A stretch of DNA of 64,000 nt from Trichoplax sp. H2 (lineage: Eukaryota > Placozoa > Uniplacotomia > Trichoplacea), in assembly GCA_003344405.1 (NCBI GenBank), contig NOWV01000002.1, positions 372,001 through 436,000 of the forward strand, written 5' to 3'. The translations under genes were made by a program, and so were the position numbers. The notes beneath the pieces are model-generated. The model was given only the letters and a program-made list of their open reading frames with translations, searched no databases and was not told the origin of the DNA. Shown piece by piece: positions 33,799 through 45,500 of this stretch; the stretch's first letter is position 1; each line of letters begins with the position of its first letter.

Positions 33799-36464
33799 TT
33801 ATGAAGACCAATTCGGTGTTGAGAATGTGGGTTTCTCTTTCTGCCAAATCATTTGACCGAAGTGATAAGTCACAGCTAACGTACCCCCAATTGCTGCAGC
33901 TAAAGCAGTCGCTCTAATTCCACCTATAGATCAATTGAAATAGATGCTATGAATTGAAACTGTTCACATTTAATATTATCAGGAAATAAAGTACTGTGCT
34001 AATGTAATTGGTACAAGAAACGATGTAGTGTTGCATGTCGTATTTAGAACATACCAGTAGATTTGAAAATAGCGCCGGTCAAGACAGCAGCACCGACTGT
34101 GTTGTAGGGATTATCTTCATCTTCTTTCTGGGTGACTTTACCTAGAATTGTCTCTGTACACGTATACAATAATGCTACATGTACATAGTGACAAACAAAC
34201 ACATATTAATACAGCAAAGTATCCAATATAGAGAGTAGAATCGATATGTTTAATTTACAAATACTGTACTGTCTAGATGAAGCGATACATATACAAGTAT
34301 ATTGGGTATTCATACAGTGAGGAAACATTGCTAATTAACTATAATCTATCAAGTAAATTGATTTGTCACTTTTATGTGGGTAGGATTAAAATACAACGTT
34401 TAAAATTGGCTGTACAGCAAATAATATTGTTACGTAATCAGTATATCACGCACGCTATGGTTAGATGCAATCAGATTCAAGATGATTTACCTATACAGCC
34501 CAAGCTGTTGCCAACGAAGGGTCCTCTTCGTGTGCAACTATTTAAAATGCCGTTAATTCTAAGTTTCATTGTATTTCCGTGAGGAGTTCTTAAACCTTCG
34601 AACAAGCCCCACGCTCCACCACATGTAATACCTATTAATAACCGATTAATATTTGGTAAGGCGAAAAATTATAAAAAAATCAAGTGATGTAAGCATTCTC
34701 CCTTAGGTTAATATGTAGCACATTATAATATGATCATTCAATCTTAATATGGTTAATGCTTTTTAGGCTACTCTAGTAGTCACGTTAAATGATTATTTAA
34801 TGAGTACCAATCATATAAGATGATCCAACATTAGAGAACATCCTTTCACCCCAACTTCTCCTTTTGACGGGTTCACCAGCAAATATGAACTCTGAACCAT
34901 CCTGATGAGATAAGTAAAACGAAACGCTATTAGTGATAAATCATTAATCGACTTTTTTTGCATTTCCAATGTTCAGAAAGTATAGTCCATTTAAAAGTCT
35001 CCTTCCATACAGTAATAGCAGCCTTAATATACCTGATGTAAGGAGCGAGGATCGATATTCATATATGGAGAAAGCAAGGCCTTATTCGTGGATGATACTG
35101 TTTTGATGATAGGTAAAAAAAATAACATGAGGTTTGGTGAACGTCTGGCTATCAATCGAGTACATTACGAATGTAATTTTACAAGTTAAGTAGGAGCAAC
35201 CAATAGTGACTATCCGTGGCAGTAATATTGCCATCTTTTATAGCTCATATTTTACAGTCCGTGATAAATCATATCGCTAACAATGCAATTGGACTACAGC
35301 CGTTGATGAAATTGCTTTCCAAATAGCAATGTCATCGATACAGAGATTATTTAATATTCATGATTGAGCGCAATCCTTGGTCAAAATTGAGCAACAGTTG
35401 CTCAAAAGCGTTCGCAGGAGTAATAAAAGGGGTCCTACTTTAATATAACTGTATTAACCTGACTGTTGCGATAATTCCTACAATCATTTAAAGATGTGAT
35501 TTTTAAAATTATTGATGTCCAGATGTACTCTACAATATGATGCAATCGGCCATTCGCATAATCTGTGCATACAGGCGATTGAATAATATAGTCTAGTAGT
35601 ATAATACTGTATTTTCAAGCTAGCTAGTTCAAAGCGGTCAAATTTTCACTTTAATAGATATGTGAATGGTTGAACGTCATAAAACTGGGATTAGTAACTC
35701 AAGTTACGGATCCAATAGAATGGATATAACACGTTGATTAATTACCTTCGAAATTCACCTAGTAAGAATTTTTACTCAACTGATGATCCTCATAAGATAT
35801 GGTGAGTACTGGTGATGGTGGTCTAATGAATCAGTATTACGGCTATAGTCAATCCTCGATTTCAAATTCAATTGGATTAGATTATCATTTTGTTGAATTT
35901 TCAAAGTTTACTCATGACTAGAAAGGAAAAATTATTCTACATCATTGTTGATGGAAAAAGTTGAAGGATCGATATCCTATTCAAGTTGAACATCTGTGTC
36001 TCAAACATGAATCGTCTACAGAGTACATCCTGCCTGTCTATAGTAGAGTACAGTCATGAAATGGTGTCCACTTTTAGCGTGGATTTAATATCGATCTTTG
36101 TAGAGAAATGATACTCCTTGTCACACATGTTTTCAAGATAGGCAGCAACTGTTACTAATAACACCTGCCTGTTGGTGACAATAAGCAATGGCTTCAATGA
36201 TGGATCATTCAACTGGCACGACAGCAAAAGCAAGCGCGATGCCTGCTTGCACTAAGCTGCCATAACACCATGTGCGAGTATAAGGCGTATGATGCAATGA
36301 GCTACTTTCATCAATCATGTCATGTCCAAATCGACCATCATTTCATTGCGTAGTATCCAATTGTAAAATAGAATTCTATCTCAATACTTACATGATGCAG
36401 ACATGGTTGGATCTGTTGACGAATAGTCTCTTGAATAGCCATCTTTTCCGTAGTCGTCAGACAT
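33799..36464 (-). CDS. TIMM23: Mitochondrial import channel subunit TIM23
   Basis: Core subunit of the inner-membrane presequence translocase. Six minus-strand exons: 36392-36464, 35033-35097, 34808-34901, 34491-34631, 34055-34174, 33799-33923; 618 nt, 205 aa (human TIM23 is 209). The N-terminus is hydrophilic (MSDDYGKDGYSRDYSS), as expected for the intermembrane-space receptor part. It is followed by LLSPYMNIDPRSLHQ, matching the family PYLNVDPRYL element, then DGSEFIFAG. The Tim17/22/23 membrane domain includes GITCGGAWGLFEGLRTPHG, GILNSCTRRGPFVGNSLG, NPYNTVGAAVLTGAIFKST and GGIRATALAAAIGGTLA. These have the Gly-rich helices and the Arg-Gly loop of the family. Intron 1 is 1.29 kb. Exon 1 is assigned by phase, an in-frame ATG and composition; no known presequence is needed. 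A minisatellite begins about 60 bp upstream of the ATG. Confidence 0.92.
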
Positions 36465-36520
36465 GATGTGGACTTGTCGCTTTGCTTGCACTTGGTAGCC
36501 GCCGCTTCGCCCAATTTTTT
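36465..36520 (-). promoter_or_regulatory. Putative TIM23 5' UTR/core promoter
   Basis: Short unique segment between the TIM23 ATG and the minisatellite. On the minus strand it is GC-rich compared with its surroundings and contains GCGAAGCGGCGGCTACC. No TATA box is seen. Its role is inferred from position only. Confidence 0.35.
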
Positions 36521-37905
36521 ACAACATGGACACTGGACAGATTGGATATTGACTTGATGGATTGCGATCTGGATACAGTGTACAGTGCCCGGACTGTACT
36601 GTACACTGTACACTGTACTGGGTTCGTTATTACAGTGCAGTACGGCATGGACACTGGACAGATTGGATATTGACTTGATGGATTGCGATCTGGATACAGT
36701 GTACTGGGTTCGTTACAGTGCAGTACGGCCATGGACACTGGATAGATGGGATATTGACTTGATGGATTGCGATCTGGATACAGTGTACCGGGTTCGTTTT
36801 TACAGTGCAGTACGGCCATGGACACTGCCCGGACTGTACTGTACACTGTACACTGTACTAGGTTCGTTAGTAAATCGTTACAGACTTGCAGTACTGTACA
36901 GTACGGGTACTGGTACCGGTACAACATGGACACTGGACAGACTGGATATTGACTTGATGGATTGCGATCTGGATACAGTGTACAGTGCCCGGACTGTACT
37001 GTACATTGTACACTGTACTGGGTTCGTTATTACAGTGCAGTACGGCATGGACACTGGACAGATTGGATATTGACTTGATGGATTGCGATCTGGATACAGT
37101 GTACTGGGTTCGTTACAGTGCAGTACGGCCATGGACACTGGATAGATGGGATATTGACTTGATGGATTGCGATCTGGATACAGTGTACCGGGTTCGTTTT
37201 TACAGTGCAGTACGGCCATGGACACTGGACAGAAGAGATATTGATTTGATGGATTGCGATCTGGATACAGTGTACACTGTACAGTGCCCGGACTGTACTG
37301 TACACTGTACACTGTACTAGGTTCGTTAGTAAATCGTTACAGACTTGCAGTACAGTACGGGTACTGGTACCGGTACAACATGGACACTGGACAGACTGGA
37401 TATTGACTTGATGGATTGCGATCTGGATACAGTGTACAGTGCCCGGACTGTACTGTACACTGTACACTGTACTGGGTTCNNNNNNNNNNNNNNNNNNNNT
37501 TACAGTGCAGTACGGCCATGGACACTGGACAGATGGGATATTGACTTGATGGATTGCGATCTGGATACAGTGTACAGTACAGTGCCCGGACTGTACTGTA
37601 CACTGTACACTGTACTGGGTTCGTTATTACAGTGCAGTACGGCCATGGACACTGGACAGAAGAGATATTGATTTGATGGATTGCGATCTGGATACAGTGT
37701 ACACTGTACAGTGCCCGGACTGTACTGTACACTGTACACTGTACTAGGTTCGTTACAGACTTGCAGTACAGTACGGGTACTGGTACCGGTACAACATGGA
37801 CACTGGACAGATTAGATATTCCCTTCATGGATTGCGATCTGGATACAGTGTACAGTGCCCGGACTGTACTGTACACTGTACACTGTACTGGGTTCTGGCA
37901 ACCAA
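36521..37905. repeat. GTAC-rich minisatellite, 11 units, higher-order
   Basis: Built from a constant 60-bp core (ATGGACACTGGACAG, then GGATATTGACTTGATGGATT, then GCGATCTGGATACAGTGTAC). I count eleven copies, starting near 36525, 36645, 36731, 36926, 37047, 37131, 37218, 37379, 37518, 37643 and 37795. Between cores lie variable linkers from three modules: CCCGGACTGTACTGTACACT, GGGTTCGTTATTACAGTGCA, and TTGCAGTACAGTACGGGTAC followed by a GTACCGGTAC palindrome. Core spacing runs from 84 to 195 bp. A block of at least 200 bp at 36621 recurs almost unchanged at 37021, exactly 400 bp later, so the array also grew by higher-order duplication. The last core (37810) is degenerate. The array contains an assembly gap. 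Confidence 0.95.
37480..37499. other. Assembly gap (20 N)
   Basis: Twenty unknown bases inside the minisatellite. The gap interrupts a linker, and the fixed length suggests a placeholder, so true copy number and array length are unknown. Confidence 0.99.
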
Positions 37906-38427
37906 GGACCTGGTTACAATAACCAGTACGGGTACTGTATTAGATCAGCAAAACGTACAAAAATGGATTATTAACTTAAGTTAAATTAAAGGGCCTTGTC
38001 CTCGTGACTCTAGTCCGTCCCCTTTGGCATTTCAGGCATACTAAACAGTCAAAAAAGAATAGAGTACAGTATGGTCATTTTCTGGTACGCAGTCCATGAC
38101 CAATTGACCATGACGGTACGGTACACTACTGTAGGTGCGCACGTGGTGGGTTGAACCACCGTACCAAAATCAACCTTATACAGTACTTTATACTGCCACT
38201 AGTACTGTACTCTAGATAGACCTGTCAGAGGTTCGGTGAGCGTGATCTTTTTCTTATTCCATTCTTGAAGATCAAGTCAAACACTTTAGAATTAACCAAT
38301 GTAACATAATAGTATACATCTATGAGAGCTTACTATTTCCACATATCAAAAATTTTTCGGATTTTGTCAAAAATTGCGCTCGTACAGAATATTACAGAAT
38401 GTGCTAATTGATCGGTTTGGAAAGGAT

Positions 38428-38453
38428 CACAGTGTACAGTACTGTACACTGTG
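38428..38453. repeat. Perfect 26-bp palindrome
   Basis: Both arms read CACAGTGTACAGT, a perfect self-complementary 26-mer. It belongs to the same GTAC motif family as the minisatellite linkers and is followed directly by G5 and the GC-richer island. Confidence 0.95.
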
Positions 38454-38454
38454 G

Positions 38455-38665
38455 GGGCTTTCTTCTAGTAGTCCATGGCCTTGACTGCGCGCGCAATGGC
38501 GCAATCGACTGATGGCCACATCATTTTCTGTCTGTCGATCGGTCCGTTTGTGCTTCAAACTGGTCCTAGCTGCACTGTACTGGAAGAAAACGAAAGAGAA
38601 GGACAGGAAGCCGCCATTTACTTCACTATGCTGAAAACAGAGGGCCGACAATTTTACTGATCATT
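38455..38665. promoter_or_regulatory. GC-richer promoter-like island
   Basis: Locally raised GC, with CTGCGCGCGCAATGGCGC near 38485. On the minus strand it reads AAATGGCGGC followed by TTCCTGTCC near 38600-38620, resembling YY1-type and ETS-type sites found near start sites of housekeeping genes. Open frames exist on both strands (38475-38660 and 38427-38651) but neither resembles a protein. No adjacent coding exon was found, so promoter status is inference. Confidence 0.3.
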
Positions 38666-39177
38666 TCAACTCAAACGTCTATCCGAAACGATACCCTATA
38701 TGTAGACTGTCTATGATTGTCATCCTAATGACCTGCTTGCTTGCTTTTGTAGAATACAGTATTAGAATGATCAGCAACATAATTAAACGAGCTAGGCACC
38801 AATAACATTATATTGGCAGAACTATCAATATACAGCTCAGTAGAACATGGCGTATTCACGGTCTAGGCTTAGCTCAGCTATACATCAGCACACTAAACTA
38901 AACCATAAATAGACATATCGATCGACGAGAAAACGATCTGGATAGCTCTACCTTTCAAATTGAAGTCATCAATACGCTAATAGCCTAATACTGCAAATTT
39001 CTCATAGCAATGTCACTCAAATTCAATTACTACACTCTCCATCTCTTGTGATGTAGTATACCATGTAGGGTATTAGCCCAACAATGAATAGATTCTCGCA
39101 AGTAAGAATCGATTTAATACTTTAATCTTGAAAATCCCCTCTCAACATAATTAGACGTCATGTAAACTACTTTCATT

Positions 39178-39188
39178 CCCCCCCCCCC
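39178..39188. repeat. Poly-C tract (11 C)
   Basis: Eleven consecutive C in AT-rich surroundings. Confidence 0.9.
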
Positions 39189-42020
39189 AAAATATGGGAT
39201 ATTATTTTACAAATTGTGCCTTGTGATAATACTCTACCTTGTCGTTCCGCACCTATTAAGGAAGATTGATATAGAAAGGATCAATGCATGAGCCAGTAGA
39301 TGCGCATATGTTGCTTTCATCATGTTATCAAATAGGAGGTTAAGAATGATGACTCATGGATGGCCATCATAATTTACCATTTATACAATTTAGAGATTAA
39401 ATCGTTTTCCGTAGGATAGAATATGATGTCAATCACTTACATACCTGGTCACTGACATAGAGATACATCTGTATGCTAATCAATCAATCCTTATTACATT
39501 ATAATAAGCTTTATAAAGTAAGTAACTAGTATCATATCATATATTACAGAGCGAGAAAGAGGAAATAATTTTATTATCCAATAAACTTCAATACCATGAA
39601 ATTTCTCATAAAAACCTGAATATTTCAGTTTTCAGTCACAGCCACACATTAATTTGGCTTAAGAAATAAATCATGCATGTTACAATGTTAAAGGAAAAAA
39701 TAACATATACTTTTAAATCGACTCATAACAAGGTGCGGGGTTTTATAGCTTGTACAATATGTATTAAAAATAAAATTGTTATCATTTTTACAGCGAGCTG
39801 ACAGCGTTCTTGATGGACTGTATTTTGAGCGACCTCAGTAATATTCATAGTCCAAAAGTCTTACTAATTGAATCGAATGAACTACTGGAAAATGCAATCT
39901 AGTTACGGTTTGAGTAAATTGTACATAGGTCGAGTCTAATTTTTTTCGCTTGATCAGGTATAAAATAGCTAAAGTGTATCACATATATTGCATAAAACAA
40001 TCGACTAGTCCTATAAGAGGACTTAAAATTGCAATGTAAAACCCAAACAGTCATTTTATAACATTTACGTAATCTTTCATGAATAATAATCACATACACT
40101 ACATCCAAGCCAGAAATATGCTATTAATTTAGCTTACAAATATATTTAAACATGGCGCTATAATGAGATTTTAAAGCTCTTCGGTTGTATGTTAAATATA
40201 TTAAGCGATGTTATAATGAAATTATTAAAACAGCGAAGGAATATCAAGCCACATGGGGAGTATAATTCAGTATACAAGTCACTCTGATCATTAATTTGTA
40301 TTTAATACTTAAATTTTATCAATAAATTAACATAAAATTAAATTGCCGATTAAAAAGCTCTCACCGTTATTTGATCGAGTAAGTGCGAAAATAAGGCTGT
40401 CTAACCATTTTAAAGTTAAGCCGTTAACTATCTAAACATGAAGTATAATAGAGTGAGTACTTTATTAATTTTCCCCATGCTATCTTCAATCGTCATTTAC
40501 TACACTGGAAGCGTGAACAATATGAAGTATTTACTGTGCTGCTTTGCGGTAAAGTAATGAGGCGAAAAGTCGCTTCGTTTATTGTATTCTTGTGTAACAT
40601 GTTGAAAGCTTTACCGCACAAATAATTTACTCACATTAAAAGAAAAGCTACGAAAAGAAATCATTTTTTTTTACTCAGGCGAGAAGAAGATCATACTCAT
40701 TTTAAATGCGAAATTAGGTTACGACAAAAAGGCTATCCTCATCATATGTATGTATATCATTAGCCATCTTGCTTTACAACTGCTAGATTGAGAAGCACTC
40801 CTGTTTTACCTGCGCTTAATAAAAAGTGAATAAATAGGCCACTGATAAATTGCGCATCCGAACACAAGCAATCTGCATTTGCTTTAATTAAACAGGCACC
40901 GTGGGAATATCATGTTAATTTAAATTTCCATTTATGATATTCTTTAGCTCTGGTACTGACTAGTCATATATAATCCGATAAAATGTAAGTCGATGTACAT
41001 TGTACAGTTCTGGCAAAGGTGAATGATTTAGTATGCGATCATTAGGTAGCAACAATATAGATTATTTTATTTATATTATTATTATAAGGATATATGTTAC
41101 TGTATTACTATTAATTATTTCTAGACAGCCATACATTTCATTAGATATTGATGACTAAATCATTTTGTATCTATCTCAGTCAATAACTACTATGTGGAAT
41201 ATAGTGATTTCTTTGAAGAAAAATTGATCCCTTTACCCTGATATTACACCATGAAATTATTCATAATGAAGACTAAGCGAGTCGATACAGTAATACATTT
41301 AGCCTTGAAGAATCTTGAGGTATATAAATACCAAAACTCATTCATTGCAATGACGATTACGCTTACTGTTTAATAACGACAGCTGTGAAGTCGATAATGC
41401 GAAGTCTTCTACATGATCAATCTGTGATTAGTAAAATTTTGCCTTATAAGTACAATATTTAAACTCGCTGACTATAGTTACGATTTAATGGACTCATTTT
41501 CATGATATTAAATAAAGCTGTATTAAATATCACGTAATATAATTTGATCTTCTTAGAGAACAATTTCTTTTGTAAGCCTGTGACGCCCTTTATTTTAGAA
41601 AAAGATTAGTTTTACATTCTCGCATGCTCTTAATATAAAGGTGAGCACAACAGTGTTCTACAGCCGAATACTGAAATAGGAGAGAAGAGCTAATTTGCAC
41701 TTCTAAAGTACTCGCTCATATACCTTATAATATTTATGGCCTTACAAGCAATAGGATGATAAAAATATTATATTTAAATAACTGCAGTACCTATATATTA
41801 CTTCTATGCCTTGTTTACAGATTAACTATATTATAATACGTCTATCGGTGACGACATAGAACCATGGTATAGCTTAGCATACGTTATTTATGGTAATTCA
41901 TGCTCAGAAAAAGATTACTAGATACTTCAGTCTCTAACATAATACACAAGAAGTATTTACAAATTTATCCTTATTCTGCAATACGATGTTCAGTTTCTTT
42001 ACACTGACATTCCAATTTTC

Positions 42021-42500
42021 TGATAACAGTGAAATAGTTTCAAGTTAAATTACTGCATGAACTATGAACTGCGCAGGGTAACTATTTGAAAAGATTACGC
42101 CTATTAAAATTTGATTCTTTAATAATGTTGGATATTTTTTAAACTAATATTTTACATTCATCTCATCTTTCGCACGAGCTTTAGTTTCTGACGATACTGA
42201 AATTGTTTCAAACCAAAATTACTACATTAAATGTATATTGTATCTATTGCTTGAAAATATTGCCTCAATTATATTTCCATTTATTAAAAGCATTTTACAA
42301 TATTTTTCAATCAAATATTTCACTTTATCCCATCTTTTACAAGAGTTTTAATCTACTAACAATGTTGAAATAATTTCAAATCAAGCCGCTGAGTATTGAG
42401 TTTAGTACTGAGTTTTAATTACAATCTATTACTTTAAAAGATTATCAATATTATCCAACTATATTTCACTTATATTAAATCCATCCGTGACAAATTTAAT
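42021..42500. repeat. Diverged 168-bp tandem repeat, about 3 units
   Basis: Three segments starting at about 42021, 42189 and 42357 align by eye. Each opens with a variant of AACAGTGAAATAGTTTCAA (second: ACGATACTGAAATTGTTTCA; third: AACAATGTTGAAATAATTTC). Units 1 and 2 end with a CATCTTT, then CGAGCTTTAGTTTCT or AGAGTTTTAATCTACT, block. Both offsets are 168 bp. The copies are old and contain stops in every frame. Confidence 0.6.
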
Positions 42501-45500
42501 CATGAACATGAAGATTTTTGCCATCAAATTGATTCCCGTAAATTACGATAGTAATTATTATTCCAATTCTCCATGATAAAATCAATCATATTTTATTTTA
42601 TTAATATTTAATGATCCAATTCCAATCACGTTATAATTAGTCAGTGGCGTTATTTCACTTATGCTCGTGACTGATGTTCAAGGAGAAAACTATCAAGGCG
42701 ATCATAATAATATAAAATCAATTGAACATATTCAATTACGGGAAATGTTGACTATTACAAAACTACATCATTCTAGATCATTATTTTATCGATTTGAAAT
42801 CATCTGAATTGATGATTGACGCAATAAAATCGTCATAATATTAATTACTCAACCTCAATAATGACTGATGGTATCTGATGAACTTTTGTTTCAACAGATA
42901 CATTCTAGATCCTGGCATTAATATTAATCTATAGTATAGGTCAAGGTAGCTGGGTCACTACCACAATAACAGTCAAATGTACATCATTAAATAGTAACGT
43001 CGACACTAATCTCAATGACAATATACTATTTAAAAGGATATTTTTCTTATCGTTTATTTATTTATTATCTCTATAAATAGTGATGATACGAGAAAATAAA
43101 TTAAACAAACTCAACCTAGTGTACTAACAATGTCATTCTAGGAAAGAGTGAGTAAACTGAGTAGTATAAACTAGCTAATAATAATTTACATCAAAGATAC
43201 CGGCAAGCCTTTGATAGCTGCCGCTTAATAAAACATAATGATTATTTAACCACTCCTTCCTCATAAACTGATCTTGTATACTAACATCATTAGCTTTATT
43301 CTTATTGACACTAGAGTAGTCAAGGATAGAGTAGATAAAGTTGGAAAGTTTCCAGCATTAACAACGGTGCTAGTCTTAATATTTTAATCTATCTTCAATA
43401 AAGCGACAACATTAGTTTTAGATTCAATAAAAAATAAATGTCACCTCTCTACATCATTGTAGTTGACGATATTTTTATGTAAAGAAACTGCAAACAAGTT
43501 GACAGCGATGGCATTTAGTGAAGAAAATCACACATTAATGCTAGATTGATCAAAGTGCGTCAGTAAAGTTATTTTAGATAGGACCAAGTTGTTATTTTAC
43601 AAAGAATGGTTGCTACTGGTCAAGCAAAGAGTACAGTATTATTGTGACCATGATATAAACGCAAAAGCATTCGTTTAAAGCTATGCCGATGTAGCATACT
43701 ACTACTATTGCTACCGTAGCCAATAAAAAACAGTATTAATCAATACTAGTCCCGTTACTGAGTCAAGTAGACGTTTTACTTTGTTCCGGGTAGCATTAAC
43801 AGATTATTGATTGCTGTAGACCAGCCAACAAATTATCAGTGATTAAATGAATAGCGGATAGTTGCTAAATTGTCTGCATATAATGTATCTCTAGTCATGA
43901 CAGGTATTACACAAGCATGAGTTGAGCGACATGATAAAATTCTTAAATTGGATTCGAATGAGTAATGACGATAGAATGTGATCATTTACGGAGAATATCA
44001 TCCGTCATTATTAATGTCGTCGACGATTTATGTCACTAATCTCGGCCGTAAACTAATTTATAAAGATTATCTATATGTAATATATAAAGAAATGCTCTGT
44101 GATATTCGACATTGATATTGGCTAATGAATCGTCAATATTAATATTATATATAAAAGATACGGAAGGAAAAATCAGTAAAATATTGAACGGCAATGATAT
44201 ACTGCTAATTAATTATATATATACTAATAAATTAGAGTAACATTACCTTATTATGATATGATATTAAATGAAGCTATAGTTGCCATAGACACCATAATTA
44301 CACTGTTTTATCTTATTATAATTACTATTTTTGCAGTAAATCGAAAATAAAGCTAGTAATACACCGTATTATTACATACTGAAACCAATGCAAGAGCTAA
44401 TTGATGGATTATAACATTAGAATTTGGAAACAATTAGCATTGAATTGGTTCTATAGTAATTTTTTCTAACGAAATAGGAAAAGGGATATTGATAAATTGT
44501 AAATATATCCTATAATTAATAATTAATAATTACCGTAGGAAAGAGAAACGAAGGTTGTAGGTTTTTCAGATTTTCGCAGATTTAGCCATTTAAAGAACTA
44601 TTATGTGGCATAGTATAACAAAACTTACGATACCATCTGATGATTAATGAACACTATTCTCTCTAATTGGAATAATTATTGTAAAGTGGCATCTGATCAT
44701 CGCCAGATAGCGTACACATGAATAGCACGCATCTCTCATTTGTAGCTATTTCACTTGCTAACAATTAGATTAAATTCTTAAAATATTAAATTAATTTAAT
44801 AAAAGTATTATATATATATGTTTACCAGGATTTTATCTGATATCTAGGTTAATTCTGAGCGCCAGTCATATTAGCTATCGATAGAATGACTGTATATTAG
44901 TGTTGATTAGTAAATCAGTAAGATACATAATTATGCCCTATATTGGAACCTATTGGCCAAATCTAACGGTATAGCTTTCAAATTATGATTACGTTGGGTG
45001 ATGATTTTTACTTAACAAATTTTGAATTTTACACGTATACAAAGCTTTAAAGAGCTCGTATCTACAACAATGTTCTATAAGCATCAGCCGTGCATATAGA
45101 CAGGGGAAGATAGAAATTTTAATAACTAAATAAAAATTAATATTCTCACACTAGTAAATGTCTTGCCATAAAATATACACTAATTCCAATAAATTTGTAT
45201 AGGACACAATAAATAATAGGATGTTCTTGGTGTACGTTACTAGAAGTAAGTACTATGAGGACTAACCATTATTAATTAGTGAATAAAATTACTAATTTAC
45301 ATGTTTAATATTAAATTTTAAAACTTGCAGTGTAATTAGTAAACTACCAGTAATAGGATTATGGTCCAGGTTGAATGACATACCTAATATATGGTATGTC
45401 AATAATATAATTTATTTATTATTGGTATTTATTACTTGAAATCTTACCAAATATAGTCTAACTTTAATTAAATGGATGTTTGCTACGAGAAAGACAGAAC

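Noticed and set aside
36521-37905. CRISPR-like array of repeats and spacers
   Set aside because: Core repeats are about 60 bp, spacers are themselves repeated and palindromic, spacing is irregular, and the genome is eukaryotic with no cas genes.
36482-37984. Many overlapping open frames on both strands (up to about 180 codons) with a repeated LDRLDIDLMDCDLDTVY-like peptide
   Set aside because: They are translations of the minisatellite. Core spacing (84, 120, 195, 162 bp and others, not all multiples of three) moves the frame, both strands are equally open, and a stretch of N lies inside.
38427-38660. Open frames on both strands across the GC-richer island
   Set aside because: Long frames on both strands follow from the local rise in GC; neither has recognisable domains.
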